From contig JAZJZX010000025.1 in the NCBI GenBank assembly GCA_040389445.1, positions 42,128 through 106,127 of the forward strand: 64,000 bases of DNA, given 5' to 3'. The notes under the pieces were generated by a model. It searched no databases. It saw only the letters and a program-made list of their open reading frames with translations, and was not told where the DNA came from. The DNA comes from UBA5189 sp040389445 (lineage in GTDB: Bacteria > Chloroflexota > Limnocylindria > Limnocylindrales > CSP1-4). A program made the translations under genes and the position numbers. Shown in pieces: positions 39,099-47,719 of the stretch (position 1 is its first letter; each line of letters starts with the position of its first letter).

Positions 39099-39923
39099 CT
39101 AATTGCAGCAGAAGCCGCTCACGGCGCTGACCGACCCGAACTTGTTAACCGTGTACGACATCCAACCCGGCCGGTGCCACCATGGTGCCGAATACGACGC
39201 GATGTAGAAGTCATTCTGAAGCGTCACCGTCGCCGTGTTGTTGTTGATCGTGCCACACCAGTCAGACCCGCCAAAGCCGAGCGGGTAGGACGTCACGTAG
39301 CAGTGGCGGTAGTCCTGCTGCCAAGCCGTCGTTCCGTTCCAGCAGACGTAGGCATCGTCGTGCGCCGTATACGTCTCGAACGGTCCGGAATAGATGTGGA
39401 GCGCCTTGTAAACGTACGTGCAACTCGTGGCCGCCGCCGCAGTCGCCGCTCCAATCGGAAGCCCAACGCGCGTTGTCAACACGACGACGAGACGGCAGCC
39501 CGTGTCGGTCAACTTCGCGATAGCGGCCTGATTCGCGAGTGCCACCTTGTCCGGGTGGGCGCGCACGTCGGCATTGATCGCGCGACACGTCGCCGCGTCG
39601 ACCGTCCCGATCTCCTTGAGCGTCACGGTCTCGAGCGCGAATGTCGCCGGGACAAAGGTGGCCGCCGTCAGCAGGGTCCCCAGGATGGCGAGCCTGAGGC
39701 TCAGCCTGCGTGGCCGCCGGCGGTGGCCAGGAGCACGGTCATCAAGATCGCCACGGCGACGAGCGCAATGATCGCCAGCCGAAATATTTGTCCCAATGTC
39801 AGCACCATCTCGAAACTCTCCTTGTCGTGCGATCCCCGTGATTCCCCCATGTTTCGCAGGCGCAGATCGAGTCTGGACCCTGAATCCTGAACCTGTCAAG
39901 CCCGGTGAGACAGGGTTGTCCAT
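39099..39923 (-). CDS. Exported cysteine-containing protein of unknown function
   Basis: I do not recognise it. The region with coding character starts at the signal peptide LRLAILGTLLTAATFVPATFA. The residues upstream of it (from ATG 39923 or TTG 39938) do not look like protein, so the true start may be a non-standard codon near 39720. The mature part is rich in Trp, Tyr, Asn and Cys (YVCWNGTTAW, GSDWCGTINNN, SGFCCN at the end), which suggests a disulfide-bonded secreted protein. Codon use is less GC-biased than in the neighbours. Confidence 0.55.
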   Translation of the reverse strand: MDNPVSPGLTGSGFRVQTRSAPAKHGGITGIARQGEFRDGADIGTNISAGDHCARRRGDLDDRAPGHRRRPRRLSLRLAILGTLLTAATFVPATFALETVTLKEIGTVDAATCRAINADVRAHPDKVALANQAAIAKLTDTGCRLVVVLTTRVGLPIGAATAAAATSCTYVYKALHIYSGPFETYTAHDDAYVCWNGTTAWQQDYRHCYVTSYPLGFGGSDWCGTINNNTATVTLQNDFYIASYSAPWWHRPGWMSYTVNKFGSVSAVSGFCCN

Positions 39924-40223
39924 GATGGTGGACTTCAAGGTTTGCCGATGTCAACTGACCTTATCCACAAATGTCACTACGTCGTTTATCAAGTAAACGG
40001 AGTGCGTCCCCGTAAACGGGCAAAGCACACTTGACACGGCTCGGCCTCAGGTACGACCATCGAGTCCCACCGCGGCGCCTGTTCCCGAGGACCACCGGAC
40101 CCGCGCGAGGGGTACCGGAGATGACGAACCGTCATGACGACCGTGCCCAGGGCGAGCACGGTGTCGGATGAACGACACGTCGCCCGCCCTGGACGGCCTG
40201 CATTCCCGGCCCAGGTACTTGTC
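39924..40223. other. Divergent intergenic region between two exported-protein genes
   Basis: About 300 bp, less GC-rich on its left side. It holds an inverted repeat CGTTTA-N5-TAAACG at 39983-39999 and a second short palindrome CCCGTAAACGGG just to its right, both sharing GTTTAC/GTAAAC. They may be operator half-sites. No gene is seen. Confidence 0.45.
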
Positions 40224-41030
40224 ATGCGACGCTCCATTGCGCTCCTCCTCGTGAGCGGGCTCCTGCTCTTCAGTTCCCTTGCCCTTGCCACCGGCGCTGC
40301 GGCGGCCACGCTCGCCGCGACCACGACGTGCAGCAACGATGTCGACAATACCGGCGGCCTCGGGCTGATCTGCGAAGTCACCATCGTCAACAGGTTCACG
40401 GCCAGCGGTGGATCCGCCACGGTGACCGTCCGTGAATGCCACGGTGCCGCGGGCGACCCGGCGGCTGCGTGCACGACCAGCACGATGGTCCTGACCGCGC
40501 CGGTCACGTCCGTCACCCAATGCAACAGTTCGATCAACGGTGGCGGCGGCACGCTCCGCTGCAGCGTCGTGGTCACGAACGAATTCGTGGGCGTGGGTTC
40601 GACGGCAACGGCGGCCACCGTGAACCAGTGCGTCGGTTCCGGCGACGGCATCACCACCGGATGCGTGCCCTTCCCCGCGACGACATCCGGAGCGGCGATC
40701 ACGCAATGCAACGGCTCGGCCAATGGGGGAACCCTGGTCGGCCTGACGTGCACCGCGACCGGCACGACAGCCTCGGCCCAGACCGTCACCATCAACCAGT
40801 GCAACGGCTCGGCCAATGGCGGCGGCGGATTGGTCATCTGCTCCGCCAACGTCACCAACGCGGCCGCCCCAGTCGCGAGCCCTCCCGACACCGACACCAT
40901 GGGGACGACCGACGGATCTGCCGACCGGATGATCCCGGAAGTCCTCATCGGGATCTTCCTGGCGGCCCTGATCGCCATGGTTGCCTGGCGATTCGGCCCT
41001 CGAACGGCCCGGGGTGGCGCGAAAAGCTGA
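40224..41030 (+). CDS. Exported, tail-anchored repeat protein with QCNGS motifs
   Basis: About 268 residues from the ATG at 40224, where the signal peptide begins (MRRSIALLLVSGLLLFSSLALA). An upstream in-frame ATG at 40134 adds 30 residues without export character. The mature protein repeats a Cys/Asn/Gly block: QCNSSINGGGG, QCNGSANGG, QCNGSANGGGG, each followed by a cysteine about 10 residues later. A C-terminal transmembrane helix (VLIGIFLAALIAMVAW) and an RRT/RGG-type basic tail anchor it. Such proteins occur in actinobacteria and Chloroflexota; no function is known to me. Confidence 0.65.
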   Translation: MRRSIALLLVSGLLLFSSLALATGAAAATLAATTTCSNDVDNTGGLGLICEVTIVNRFTASGGSATVTVRECHGAAGDPAAACTTSTMVLTAPVTSVTQCNSSINGGGGTLRCSVVVTNEFVGVGSTATAATVNQCVGSGDGITTGCVPFPATTSGAAITQCNGSANGGTLVGLTCTATGTTASAQTVTINQCNGSANGGGGLVICSANVTNAAAPVASPPDTDTMGTTDGSADRMIPEVLIGIFLAALIAMVAWRFGPRTARGGAKS

Positions 41031-41179
41031 TCGTCGGAGCACACCATCCGCGGAACACGGGCGGCGAAGCCAGGTCGGGTGGAGGGCACCGCGACCGGGG
41101 CAGGTCCTGGCTCCCGATTCCTCCTGCGGTCATGCGACCCCAGTTCGCCTGCCGGCCCTCCGACACCCTGGTGTGTCGA

Positions 41180-43903
41180 TCACCGCTCTCGAAGCTCGCC
41201 GACGACGCTGATCCGCGAGAGAGCCCGCATCGCCACCGCGAGCGCCGCGCCGAGCGCGACCACGATGAGCACGACCATCCCGGCCAGAAGTCCGATCGGG
41301 AAGGCGGGCACATCGGCTGGAGGATCGAAGACACCGGCCAGGATCTGGAGCAAGGTGAGGCCCACCAGGGCGCCGGTTGCGATGCCGGTCACGATCCCCG
41401 CAACGCCGACAACCAGGGTCTCGCCGAGAATCGAAGCGCGGACCTGTCGGGGTTCTGCCCCGATCGCAATCAAGGTCGCGAGTTCCCGTCGCCGTTCTGC
41501 CAGGCCGGCGAGGAGGAAGAGCGCCACGCCAACCGCCGCGATCAGGATCGCGAAACCAACGTCGAGCAGGACGAGACCGGACAGATCCACCGAGGTGATG
41601 CTGTTGGCGATCCGGGCAGTCGTGGTTCCGAGATCGGACACCTGCCATCCGGATCCGAGGCGCCTCGTCGCCGCCAGTGACGCCGACGCGAGGTCCCCGT
41701 CGGCCCGCGCCAGCAGGAATGAGATCCGATCGTTGCCCGTCTGCGCCGAGACGTAGCCGAGGTTCGCGACGAGGAACGCATCCTTCGGTGCCGTCGGAAA
41801 CTCGAGGGCGATCCAAGCCATCGTGAAGTCGACGATCTTGAGGTTGCCGTTGGTATCCGGCACGCGGATCCGGATCAGGTCGCCGGGGACGATGCTGTAG
41901 TCCCTGGCGGTCTCGGCAGACACGAGGATCGCGTCGGGCCTTGCCCGAAGCGCGTCCAGGGCGCCCGCAGCCGTCGACCCGGAGAAGAATGCATCGGCGA
42001 GTGGCACGACGCGCGGTAGCGTTGCCGTGTCGATGGCAAGCAGATCCTGGGCCTCGGGACCCACGTACACGACCCGATCGACAAACGGCGTCGTGGCCGC
42101 GATGCCCGGGCCGGCCAGCATCCCGGCCGCGGATGCCGTTGCCGGCTCGGCGGGAACGGCCTTGAGATCCGCACCGAGCGTGAGCTGAGCGTCGACGCGC
42201 TGCTGCTGTCGATAGGTGGCGTCGAAGACCAACACGCTCGTGGCAAAGCTCACGGCCAGGGCCAGGACGACGATGACGCGCGATGCCGCGGCCAGGCGCG
42301 CCGCGAGCGAGCGTGCGGCAAGTTCGCCACCGGGCCCCAGGAACCGTCCGAGCGGGGCCGTCAGACGCCGGCTTCGCCGCACAACCGCGGTGACAAGGCG
42401 AAGCAGGAGGAGCGTCCCTCCGGACCAGAACAACAAGGGCGCCACAAACGAGGTCAGGGCGAGGGTCACCGTCGGGTTCCCCTCGGCATTGAGGACGGGG
42501 TGGATCCCGGAACCACCCGCGAGGACGTAGACCATGAGACCCGCCAGCAGCGCGATGACATCGAGAAACAGCCGCTGCCAGAGAGGAGCTCGGCCGCGCT
42601 GGAGCTCCTGGCGCCCCATGGCGATCTCCTCGCGAAGCTGGGCGCGCAGGGGCAGGAATGCGGCTGCGGTGGCGAGGACCGCCGTCAGAACCGTCGCGAT
42701 CGCGCCCGCCCGAAGGAGCCCGCTCACGAGCCCGGCCGAAACGAGGTCGCGCCCGAAGAGGGCGAACCCGACACCCGCACCGGCCGCGACGCCGAGCGCA
42801 GCGCCTCCGATCGCCGTCAGGACGGTGGCGCCCACGAACACCCTGCGGAGATCGCCAGCCGTCGCCCCCCGGGCACGCAGGAGTGCTGCATGGCGCCGGG
42901 TCGAATCGGCCGTTGCGTCCGCTACCAGGCGGGACAGGGCGAGTGCCAGGGCGATACCGGGCAGGGCAAGGAAGATGAACAGGATCTGGCCCCAGGCAAG
43001 GTCCTTGGCCAATGGCTCGAGCGACGCGCTGGCGTCGTCGACCCAACGGAAGCTCCCGGCACCCACGCGCTCGACTCGTCGCCGAACGGTGTCCAACCAT
43101 GCCTGCGCGGCTCCAGGGTCACCGGGAAGCTGAGCGTGATCGAGCTGGACATGGAGTTCCCTTCGAACGGCCGGGTCGACGGCGAACACCGGCGTGACGC
43201 CACCCGCCGGGTTCGCCCCGCCTGCACCTGGATCGGACGCGATGGCCGTCGGCGGTATCGCGGACAGCACCCTTGTCTCGAGGTCCGAAAGCGACATGAC
43301 GGCGACGTTGACCGGCGCATTTGCCCCCGCGGCGCGATGGGCGGCGTCGATTGGACCGAGGATGAGGTCGGCACCAGCGATCGACACGATCCCCGAGACG
43401 ACGAAGGTCGCAGAAGCACCACCGGGAAGCGCAAAGACGATCGGGTCACCGGGGACCACCCCGAGATTCGAGGCGAGGTCGCGACTGATCGCGATCTGGC
43501 CAGGTTTGACCACCCCGGACGAGAGGCTGAAGAGCCCGGTTGACCGGCTGTAGCCGGGATCCAGGCCCACCAGAACCCCAACGCTCGTTTGCGTGGCCGA
43601 TCCGTTCCTCGTCGAGGTGGCGGCATCGAAATGAGCGAGATCGAACGGCATTGCCGACCGAACGGCCGGATCGGCTGCCACCGTCGCGGCGGCAGCGCTC
43701 GGGCTGGTTCCCTGCTCGAGGACCACCTGCGCGTCGACCCGAAGGTCGGCCAGCGCCCGGCGGGTGACGGTGCTGCCCGAGGCGGTGCCGAACAGCAGGA
43801 CGCTGGTGATGAGCGCCGAGGCAATCGCCACGCCGATAAGTGCCGCCAGCGAACGCCGCGGCTCGCGGAGGACGAGGTGAACGGTATGGCGAAACAGCTT
43901 CAT
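41180..43903 (-). CDS. FtsX-like ABC transporter permease
   Basis: A 907-residue membrane protein with two FtsX/MacB modules. The N-terminal helix (SLAALIGVAIASALITSVLLF) is followed by a large external domain to about 300, helices near 310-460, a second half with its own external domain (about 590-760), and three C-terminal helices. Near residue 830 it has ERRRELATLIAIGAEPRQV, the conserved loop after the first helix of an FtsX domain. The ATG overlaps the upstream ATPase stop (ATGA). This layout moves lipids or lipoproteins, or acts as a mechanotransmitter; it need not be an exporter of small drugs. Confidence 0.85.
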   Translation of the reverse strand: MKLFRHTVHLVLREPRRSLAALIGVAIASALITSVLLFGTASGSTVTRRALADLRVDAQVVLEQGTSPSAAAATVAADPAVRSAMPFDLAHFDAATSTRNGSATQTSVGVLVGLDPGYSRSTGLFSLSSGVVKPGQIAISRDLASNLGVVPGDPIVFALPGGASATFVVSGIVSIAGADLILGPIDAAHRAAGANAPVNVAVMSLSDLETRVLSAIPPTAIASDPGAGGANPAGGVTPVFAVDPAVRRELHVQLDHAQLPGDPGAAQAWLDTVRRRVERVGAGSFRWVDDASASLEPLAKDLAWGQILFIFLALPGIALALALSRLVADATADSTRRHAALLRARGATAGDLRRVFVGATVLTAIGGAALGVAAGAGVGFALFGRDLVSAGLVSGLLRAGAIATVLTAVLATAAAFLPLRAQLREEIAMGRQELQRGRAPLWQRLFLDVIALLAGLMVYVLAGGSGIHPVLNAEGNPTVTLALTSFVAPLLFWSGGTLLLLRLVTAVVRRSRRLTAPLGRFLGPGGELAARSLAARLAAASRVIVVLALAVSFATSVLVFDATYRQQQRVDAQLTLGADLKAVPAEPATASAAGMLAGPGIAATTPFVDRVVYVGPEAQDLLAIDTATLPRVVPLADAFFSGSTAAGALDALRARPDAILVSAETARDYSIVPGDLIRIRVPDTNGNLKIVDFTMAWIALEFPTAPKDAFLVANLGYVSAQTGNDRISFLLARADGDLASASLAATRRLGSGWQVSDLGTTTARIANSITSVDLSGLVLLDVGFAILIAAVGVALFLLAGLAERRRELATLIAIGAEPRQVRASILGETLVVGVAGIVTGIATGALVGLTLLQILAGVFDPPADVPAFPIGLLAGMVVLIVVALGAALAVAMRALSRISVVGELRER

Positions 43904-44586
43904 GCGGACGCTCCGTGGGTAAGGCGCCCATCGCGCATCTGGTAGCGATCATCGGCGAGCGACGCGCTCGCGGGATCGTGGGTCACGAGGACGAGACTGG
44001 ATCCGCGGCGGCGGACCGCCTCGACAAGGAGGCGGATGACATCGCTGCCGTTCGCCTCGTCGAGGCTGCCGGTCGGCTCGTCGGCGAGGATCAGGGTCGG
44101 GTCCGTCACGAGGGCACGCGCCACGCCGACCCGTTGCCGCTCCCCACCGGACAACTCGTCGATGCGGGCGTCGACCGCGGCTCCGAGACCGACCTCCTCG
44201 AGAACGGCGAGACTCCGCATCCGGCGCTCGCGCTGGAGCATTCCTGCGAGCGCGAGCGGGAGCGAGACGTTGTCCCCGACGCGAAGACTCGCGATGAGTC
44301 CGAAGGACTGAAAGACGATCCCGATCTGGCGCACCCGAAGCCGGGCGCGTTCGGCCGCGGACAGCCGGCCAAGGTCGTGACCAAGGACCCTGACCGAACC
44401 GGCGTCGGGCAATTCGAGGCCAGCCAGCAGGCCCAGCAGGGTGGTCTTCCCGGACCCGGACGGACCCTCGATGGAGGTGAACGATCCGGCCGTGATATCG
44501 AATGTGACGTCGTCTACCGCGTTGACTGGTTCGACACCGTTGCCGGCGAATCGCCGGGTCAGGCTACGGGCTTCGATCACCCTCAC
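43900..44586 (-). CDS. ABC transporter ATP-binding protein (LolD/MacB type), second copy
   Basis: A 228-residue ATPase: Walker A GPSGSGKTTLLGLLAG, signature LSGGERQRVGVARAL, Walker B LILADEPTGSLDE and the switch LVTHDP. The GTG start overlaps the upstream ATPase stop (GTGA), and the stop overlaps the permease ATG. Two different ATPases serve one permease gene in this operon, so the two may form a heterodimer with the double-module FtsX protein. Confidence 0.92.
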   Translation of the reverse strand: MRVIEARSLTRRFAGNGVEPVNAVDDVTFDITAGSFTSIEGPSGSGKTTLLGLLAGLELPDAGSVRVLGHDLGRLSAAERARLRVRQIGIVFQSFGLIASLRVGDNVSLPLALAGMLQRERRMRSLAVLEEVGLGAAVDARIDELSGGERQRVGVARALVTDPTLILADEPTGSLDEANGSDVIRLLVEAVRRRGSSLVLVTHDPASASLADDRYQMRDGRLTHGASA

Positions 44587-45332
44587 GCCGATCGCTCCCG
44601 ATCGCTGACGACGACTCCGTCGCGGAGGATGACGGTCCGGTCGGCCCGGAGGGCGACGGCCGGATCGTGGGTGGCGACGACGATGGTCACCCGGTCGAGC
44701 CGGTGGACCTCGGCAAGGAGATCGAGCACCAGCCTCGCAGTGATCGTGTCGAGTTCGCCCGTGATCTCGTCGGCCAGGATGATCGACGGGCGGCTTGCCA
44801 GGACGAGGGCGAGCGCCGCACGCTGCTGTTCGCCGCCGGACAGTTGGTCCGGGCGATGCCGGGCTCGATTCGCGAGGCCCACCCGGTCGAGGATGTCGTG
44901 CACCTGGGCTCGCTGGAGGGATCGGCCGGCAAGCGTCGCCGCGAGCTCGATGTTCTCGTTCAGATCGAGGAACGAAACCAGGTTCTGACTCTGGAACACC
45001 ATCCCGACACGAGCACCACGCAGACTGGCCCGTTCCGTGTCGTCGGCGCGCGAGAGGTCGACTCCGGCAACCATCACCCGGCCCGCCGTCGGGCGGTCAG
45101 AACCTGCGAGGAGCTGGAGGAGCGTCGACTTGCCCGAGCCGGACCGACCCATGATCGCCACGAATTCGCCCGCCTGGATCTCGAGGTCCACACCCCGCAG
45201 GGCGATCGTCTCGACATCTGCCTCGCGGTAGACCCGGATCACGTCGCGGAGTTCGATGATCGGCCTGTTCAGCGGACCGTTCGTAGCCCGGGACGCGGCC
45301 TCGCCGCGGGGGGCCGTCACGCCTACAGCCAC
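44583..45332 (-). CDS. ABC transporter ATP-binding protein (LolD/MacB type), first copy
   Basis: A 249-residue ATPase: Walker A GRSGSGKSTLLQLLAG, signature LSGGEQQRAALALVLA, Walker B IILADEITGELD (isoleucine where proline is usual) and VVATHDP. The signature and D-loop differ from the canonical ones more than in the second copy, so this subunit may hold the degenerate site of a heterodimer. GTG at 45332 overlaps the lipoprotein stop by 10 bases; a later in-frame GTG is possible. Confidence 0.9.
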   Translation of the reverse strand: MAVGVTAPRGEAASRATNGPLNRPIIELRDVIRVYREADVETIALRGVDLEIQAGEFVAIMGRSGSGKSTLLQLLAGSDRPTAGRVMVAGVDLSRADDTERASLRGARVGMVFQSQNLVSFLDLNENIELAATLAGRSLQRAQVHDILDRVGLANRARHRPDQLSGGEQQRAALALVLASRPSIILADEITGELDTITARLVLDLLAEVHRLDRVTIVVATHDPAVALRADRTVILRDGVVVSDRERSA

Positions 45333-46006
45333 TTGAAGCTCTGGATCATCTGCCGGAAGGCGTCGACGTTGTCGACGCCGTCCGGCGTGGACAGGCTGAC
45401 GATCGCGAGTCCGTTCGGCCCTTGCACGTAGTACCGGTCCACGGTCGACGGCACCCGCTTGCCGGTCACCGGGTCCGGCGGGGCAGGGATATGGAAGACG
45501 AGGTGGACGTAGCTGGCTCCATTGACCGCGACGCTGTCCTGGCTGACCAGCTGGAATCCAGCCTCGGTACGCAGCAACGGGAGGTCGACCGTCGAGACAT
45601 AGTTCGTCGCGTCGGCCGTCCGGGCCACGAGCGCCACGGTCTCGCTGCTGTCCTTGTCGCGGATGACCACGCCGTCCCCCTGTGGCGTGACCTGCCAGCC
45701 TTCGACGTATTCGATCGAGAAGGTCGGACTCGCTGGACGATATGTCAGGAATACGGCGTTATCCGGGATGTCCCCGGACGTCGTGCCCCCGCCGGTGTCG
45801 GGAGCGGTGGATGAACTGGGCGATGACGAGCCGGACCCGGTCGCGGCGGCCGGAGACGACGTGGCGGCCGAGGTCGACCGGGCGGTCACCGATGCCGACG
45901 GCGCGGCGCCGCTTCCAGTTGCGCAGGCAGCGACGGTAACGGCGATGGTGACGCCCAGGACGGAGCCGAGGCGCCGCACCCCGGAGGGAATGCTGCATTC
46001 GAACAT
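45323..46006 (-). CDS. Lipoprotein with a PsbP-like domain
   Basis: A 227-residue exported protein. ATG at 46006 has GAGG upstream. The lipobox is TVAAC with cysteine at about residue 28. A Ser/Ala/Thr-rich linker of about 55 residues leads to a compact domain (ASPTFSIEYVEGWQVTP ... DSSETVALVAR ... VFHIPAPPDPVTGKRV ... SFKWL) of the kind found in PsbP/DUF1795-type lipoproteins; this family call is tentative. It lies between the histidine kinase gene and the ABC genes and may be a substrate-binding or sensing partner of the transporter. Confidence 0.7.
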   Translation of the reverse strand: MFECSIPSGVRRLGSVLGVTIAVTVAACATGSGAAPSASVTARSTSAATSSPAAATGSGSSSPSSSTAPDTGGGTTSGDIPDNAVFLTYRPASPTFSIEYVEGWQVTPQGDGVVIRDKDSSETVALVARTADATNYVSTVDLPLLRTEAGFQLVSQDSVAVNGASYVHLVFHIPAPPDPVTGKRVPSTVDRYYVQGPNGLAIVSLSTPDGVDNVDAFRQMIQSFKWL

Positions 46007-46082
46007 CGACGGGAGACCTCGTTGGCGCCGGCCGGGCAATGCGCCGACCGATCAGACGAGTTATCGCCCGTCGAGATGAACG

Positions 46083-47042
46083 TCAGGTGAAGCGGGGGAG
46101 GCTGAGCCGAAAGGTCGCGCCGGCGCCCGGCTGGCTGAACACCACGATGGCGCCACGGTTGCGACGGGCGAGGCTGGCCGCGATCGCCAGTCCGAGGCCC
46201 GTCCCGGCGGGATCCCCGGCATGCGAACTGACCCGGTAGAACGGTTCGAAGATTCGGTCGACGTCGGCGGCGGCAATCCCGGGGCCCGTATCGCGAACCT
46301 CCACGTACACCTCACGCTCGGTCGATCCGGTCGTCACCCTGGGTGATCGGCCCGGTGGTCCGTAGCGGTACGCGTTGTCCAGGAGATTCCCGACGATCCG
46401 CTCGATTTCGGATCGATCGGCCGCCACCCGGATGTCGGCTGCCAGTTCGAGGTCGGCCGACGGCACTGCCGGATGTGCGGCCCGAAAGGCCTCAACGGTT
46501 TCGGCGACCGTGACCGACAGGTCGATCGCCTCGATGGGCCCGTGTGGCACTTCGTCACTTCGAGCCAGCAGCAGCAGATCGTTCGTGATGCCCGTCAACC
46601 GCTCGGCCGAGCCGGAAACCGTCGCGAGGGCTCGACGCAGGTCGGCGGCCGAAGCATCTGCAAGGAGCGCGCTTTCGGCTGAGGCGCGGATGGCCGCCAA
46701 CGGCGTTCGCATTTCATGCGACGCGTCGGCGACGAAGCGGCGCTGGCGTGCATGCGCCTCACGGATCGGCCGGAGCGTGCGAGCCGCCAGGATCCAGGCC
46801 GCCACGCCGACGACCCCGATCATCACGAGGTCCGCGGCGACCAGCGCCACGCCGATCCGCTCGACCGTGGTCCGGTAGGCCGCCTCGGCCACTTGCTCGT
46901 TGGTCAGTTCGGCACTGAGATCGAAGGTCGGCGCAAGGACGGTCGCAAAGCCCACGTAGAACACGGCGCTGAACAGGCCGATCACGACCGTGAACAGAGA
47001 GATGTACAGGAGCGTGAGGCGAACCCGGGCACGACTGAACAT
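46083..47042 (-). CDS. Sensor histidine kinase
   Basis: A 319-residue membrane kinase. Helix 1 is about 8-34, a short external loop of about 35 residues follows, and helix 2 is about 62-86. The H-box is ADASHEMRTPLAAIRAS near residue 105, the N-box GNLLDNAYRYGP near 218, G1 RDTGPGIAAADVD and G2 GTGLGLAIAASLA. There is no HAMP of normal length. The ATG at 47042 overlaps the regulator stop as TGATG, so kinase and regulator are made together. The small sensor loop suggests it senses through the membrane or through a partner such as the ABC system. Confidence 0.92.
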   Translation of the reverse strand: MFSRARVRLTLLYISLFTVVIGLFSAVFYVGFATVLAPTFDLSAELTNEQVAEAAYRTTVERIGVALVAADLVMIGVVGVAAWILAARTLRPIREAHARQRRFVADASHEMRTPLAAIRASAESALLADASAADLRRALATVSGSAERLTGITNDLLLLARSDEVPHGPIEAIDLSVTVAETVEAFRAAHPAVPSADLELAADIRVAADRSEIERIVGNLLDNAYRYGPPGRSPRVTTGSTEREVYVEVRDTGPGIAAADVDRIFEPFYRVSSHAGDPAGTGLGLAIAASLARRNRGAIVVFSQPGAGATFRLSLPRFT

Positions 47043-47719
47043 CAAGCCTGGCCCGCCCGCAGCCGGTAGCCCGAGCCGCGAACCGTTTCGATCAGCCCGT
47101 CGCGCCGACCCTCGTCCACCTTCCGTCTCAGGCTCCTGATGTAGACCTCGACGATGTTCGACTCAGCCGAGAAGTCGGCATCCCAGAGGGCCTCGATCAG
47201 GCGGTCGCGGTGGTAGATCTGGCCCGGATGTCGGGCAAGGAGTTCCAGCAGGGCAAACTCTCTCGAGGTCAGCCGGATTTCGCGGTTCGCGCGCCAGACC
47301 CCGTGGGTCGAGGGATCAAGTTCAAGATCGCCGATCGCGATACGGGGCGTCCGATCGTCGAGCCTTCGACGCCCGAGGGCCCGGACCCGTGCCCGCAGCT
47401 CGGCCATGCTGAAGGGCTTGGCCAGGTAGTCGTCCGCACCGTGATCGAGTCCGGCGATGCGATCCTCGACCTCCCCGAGCGCTGTGAGCATGAGGACCTC
47501 GCCTCCGAACCCCTGCTTTCGCACCGTCGCACAGACGGCGAGCCCATCGAGACCGGGCAGCCCGACATCCAGGATGAGCAGGTCGTAGGAGTAGGTCTGA
47601 ACCCATGCGAGTGCCTCGCGACCGTCCCCCACCAGGTCCACGGCGTGCCCGTCAGTCATCAGTGAAGCCTTGACGGCCTCGCCGATCGCCGGCTCATCCT
47701 CGACGATCAGAACCCTCAG
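47042..47719 (-). CDS. OmpR-family response regulator with a likely CTG start
   Basis: About 225 residues. The receiver begins LRVLIVEDEPAIGEAV, with the phospho-aspartate in LLILDVGLPGLDG near residue 50, and the winged-helix DNA-binding domain follows from about 130 (LTSREFALLELLARHPG, VEVYIRSLRRKVDEG). The first ATG/GTG is at 47659 and would delete the acidic pocket of the receiver. A CTG at 47719 restores the whole domain, has GGAGG six bases upstream and forms a CTGA overlap with the methyltransferase stop. I therefore take CTG as the start. Confidence 0.85.
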   Translation of the reverse strand: MRVLIVEDEPAIGEAVKASLMTDGHAVDLVGDGREALAWVQTYSYDLLILDVGLPGLDGLAVCATVRKQGFGGEVLMLTALGEVEDRIAGLDHGADDYLAKPFSMAELRARVRALGRRRLDDRTPRIAIGDLELDPSTHGVWRANREIRLTSREFALLELLARHPGQIYHRDRLIEALWDADFSAESNIVEVYIRSLRRKVDEGRRDGLIETVRGSGYRLRAGQA

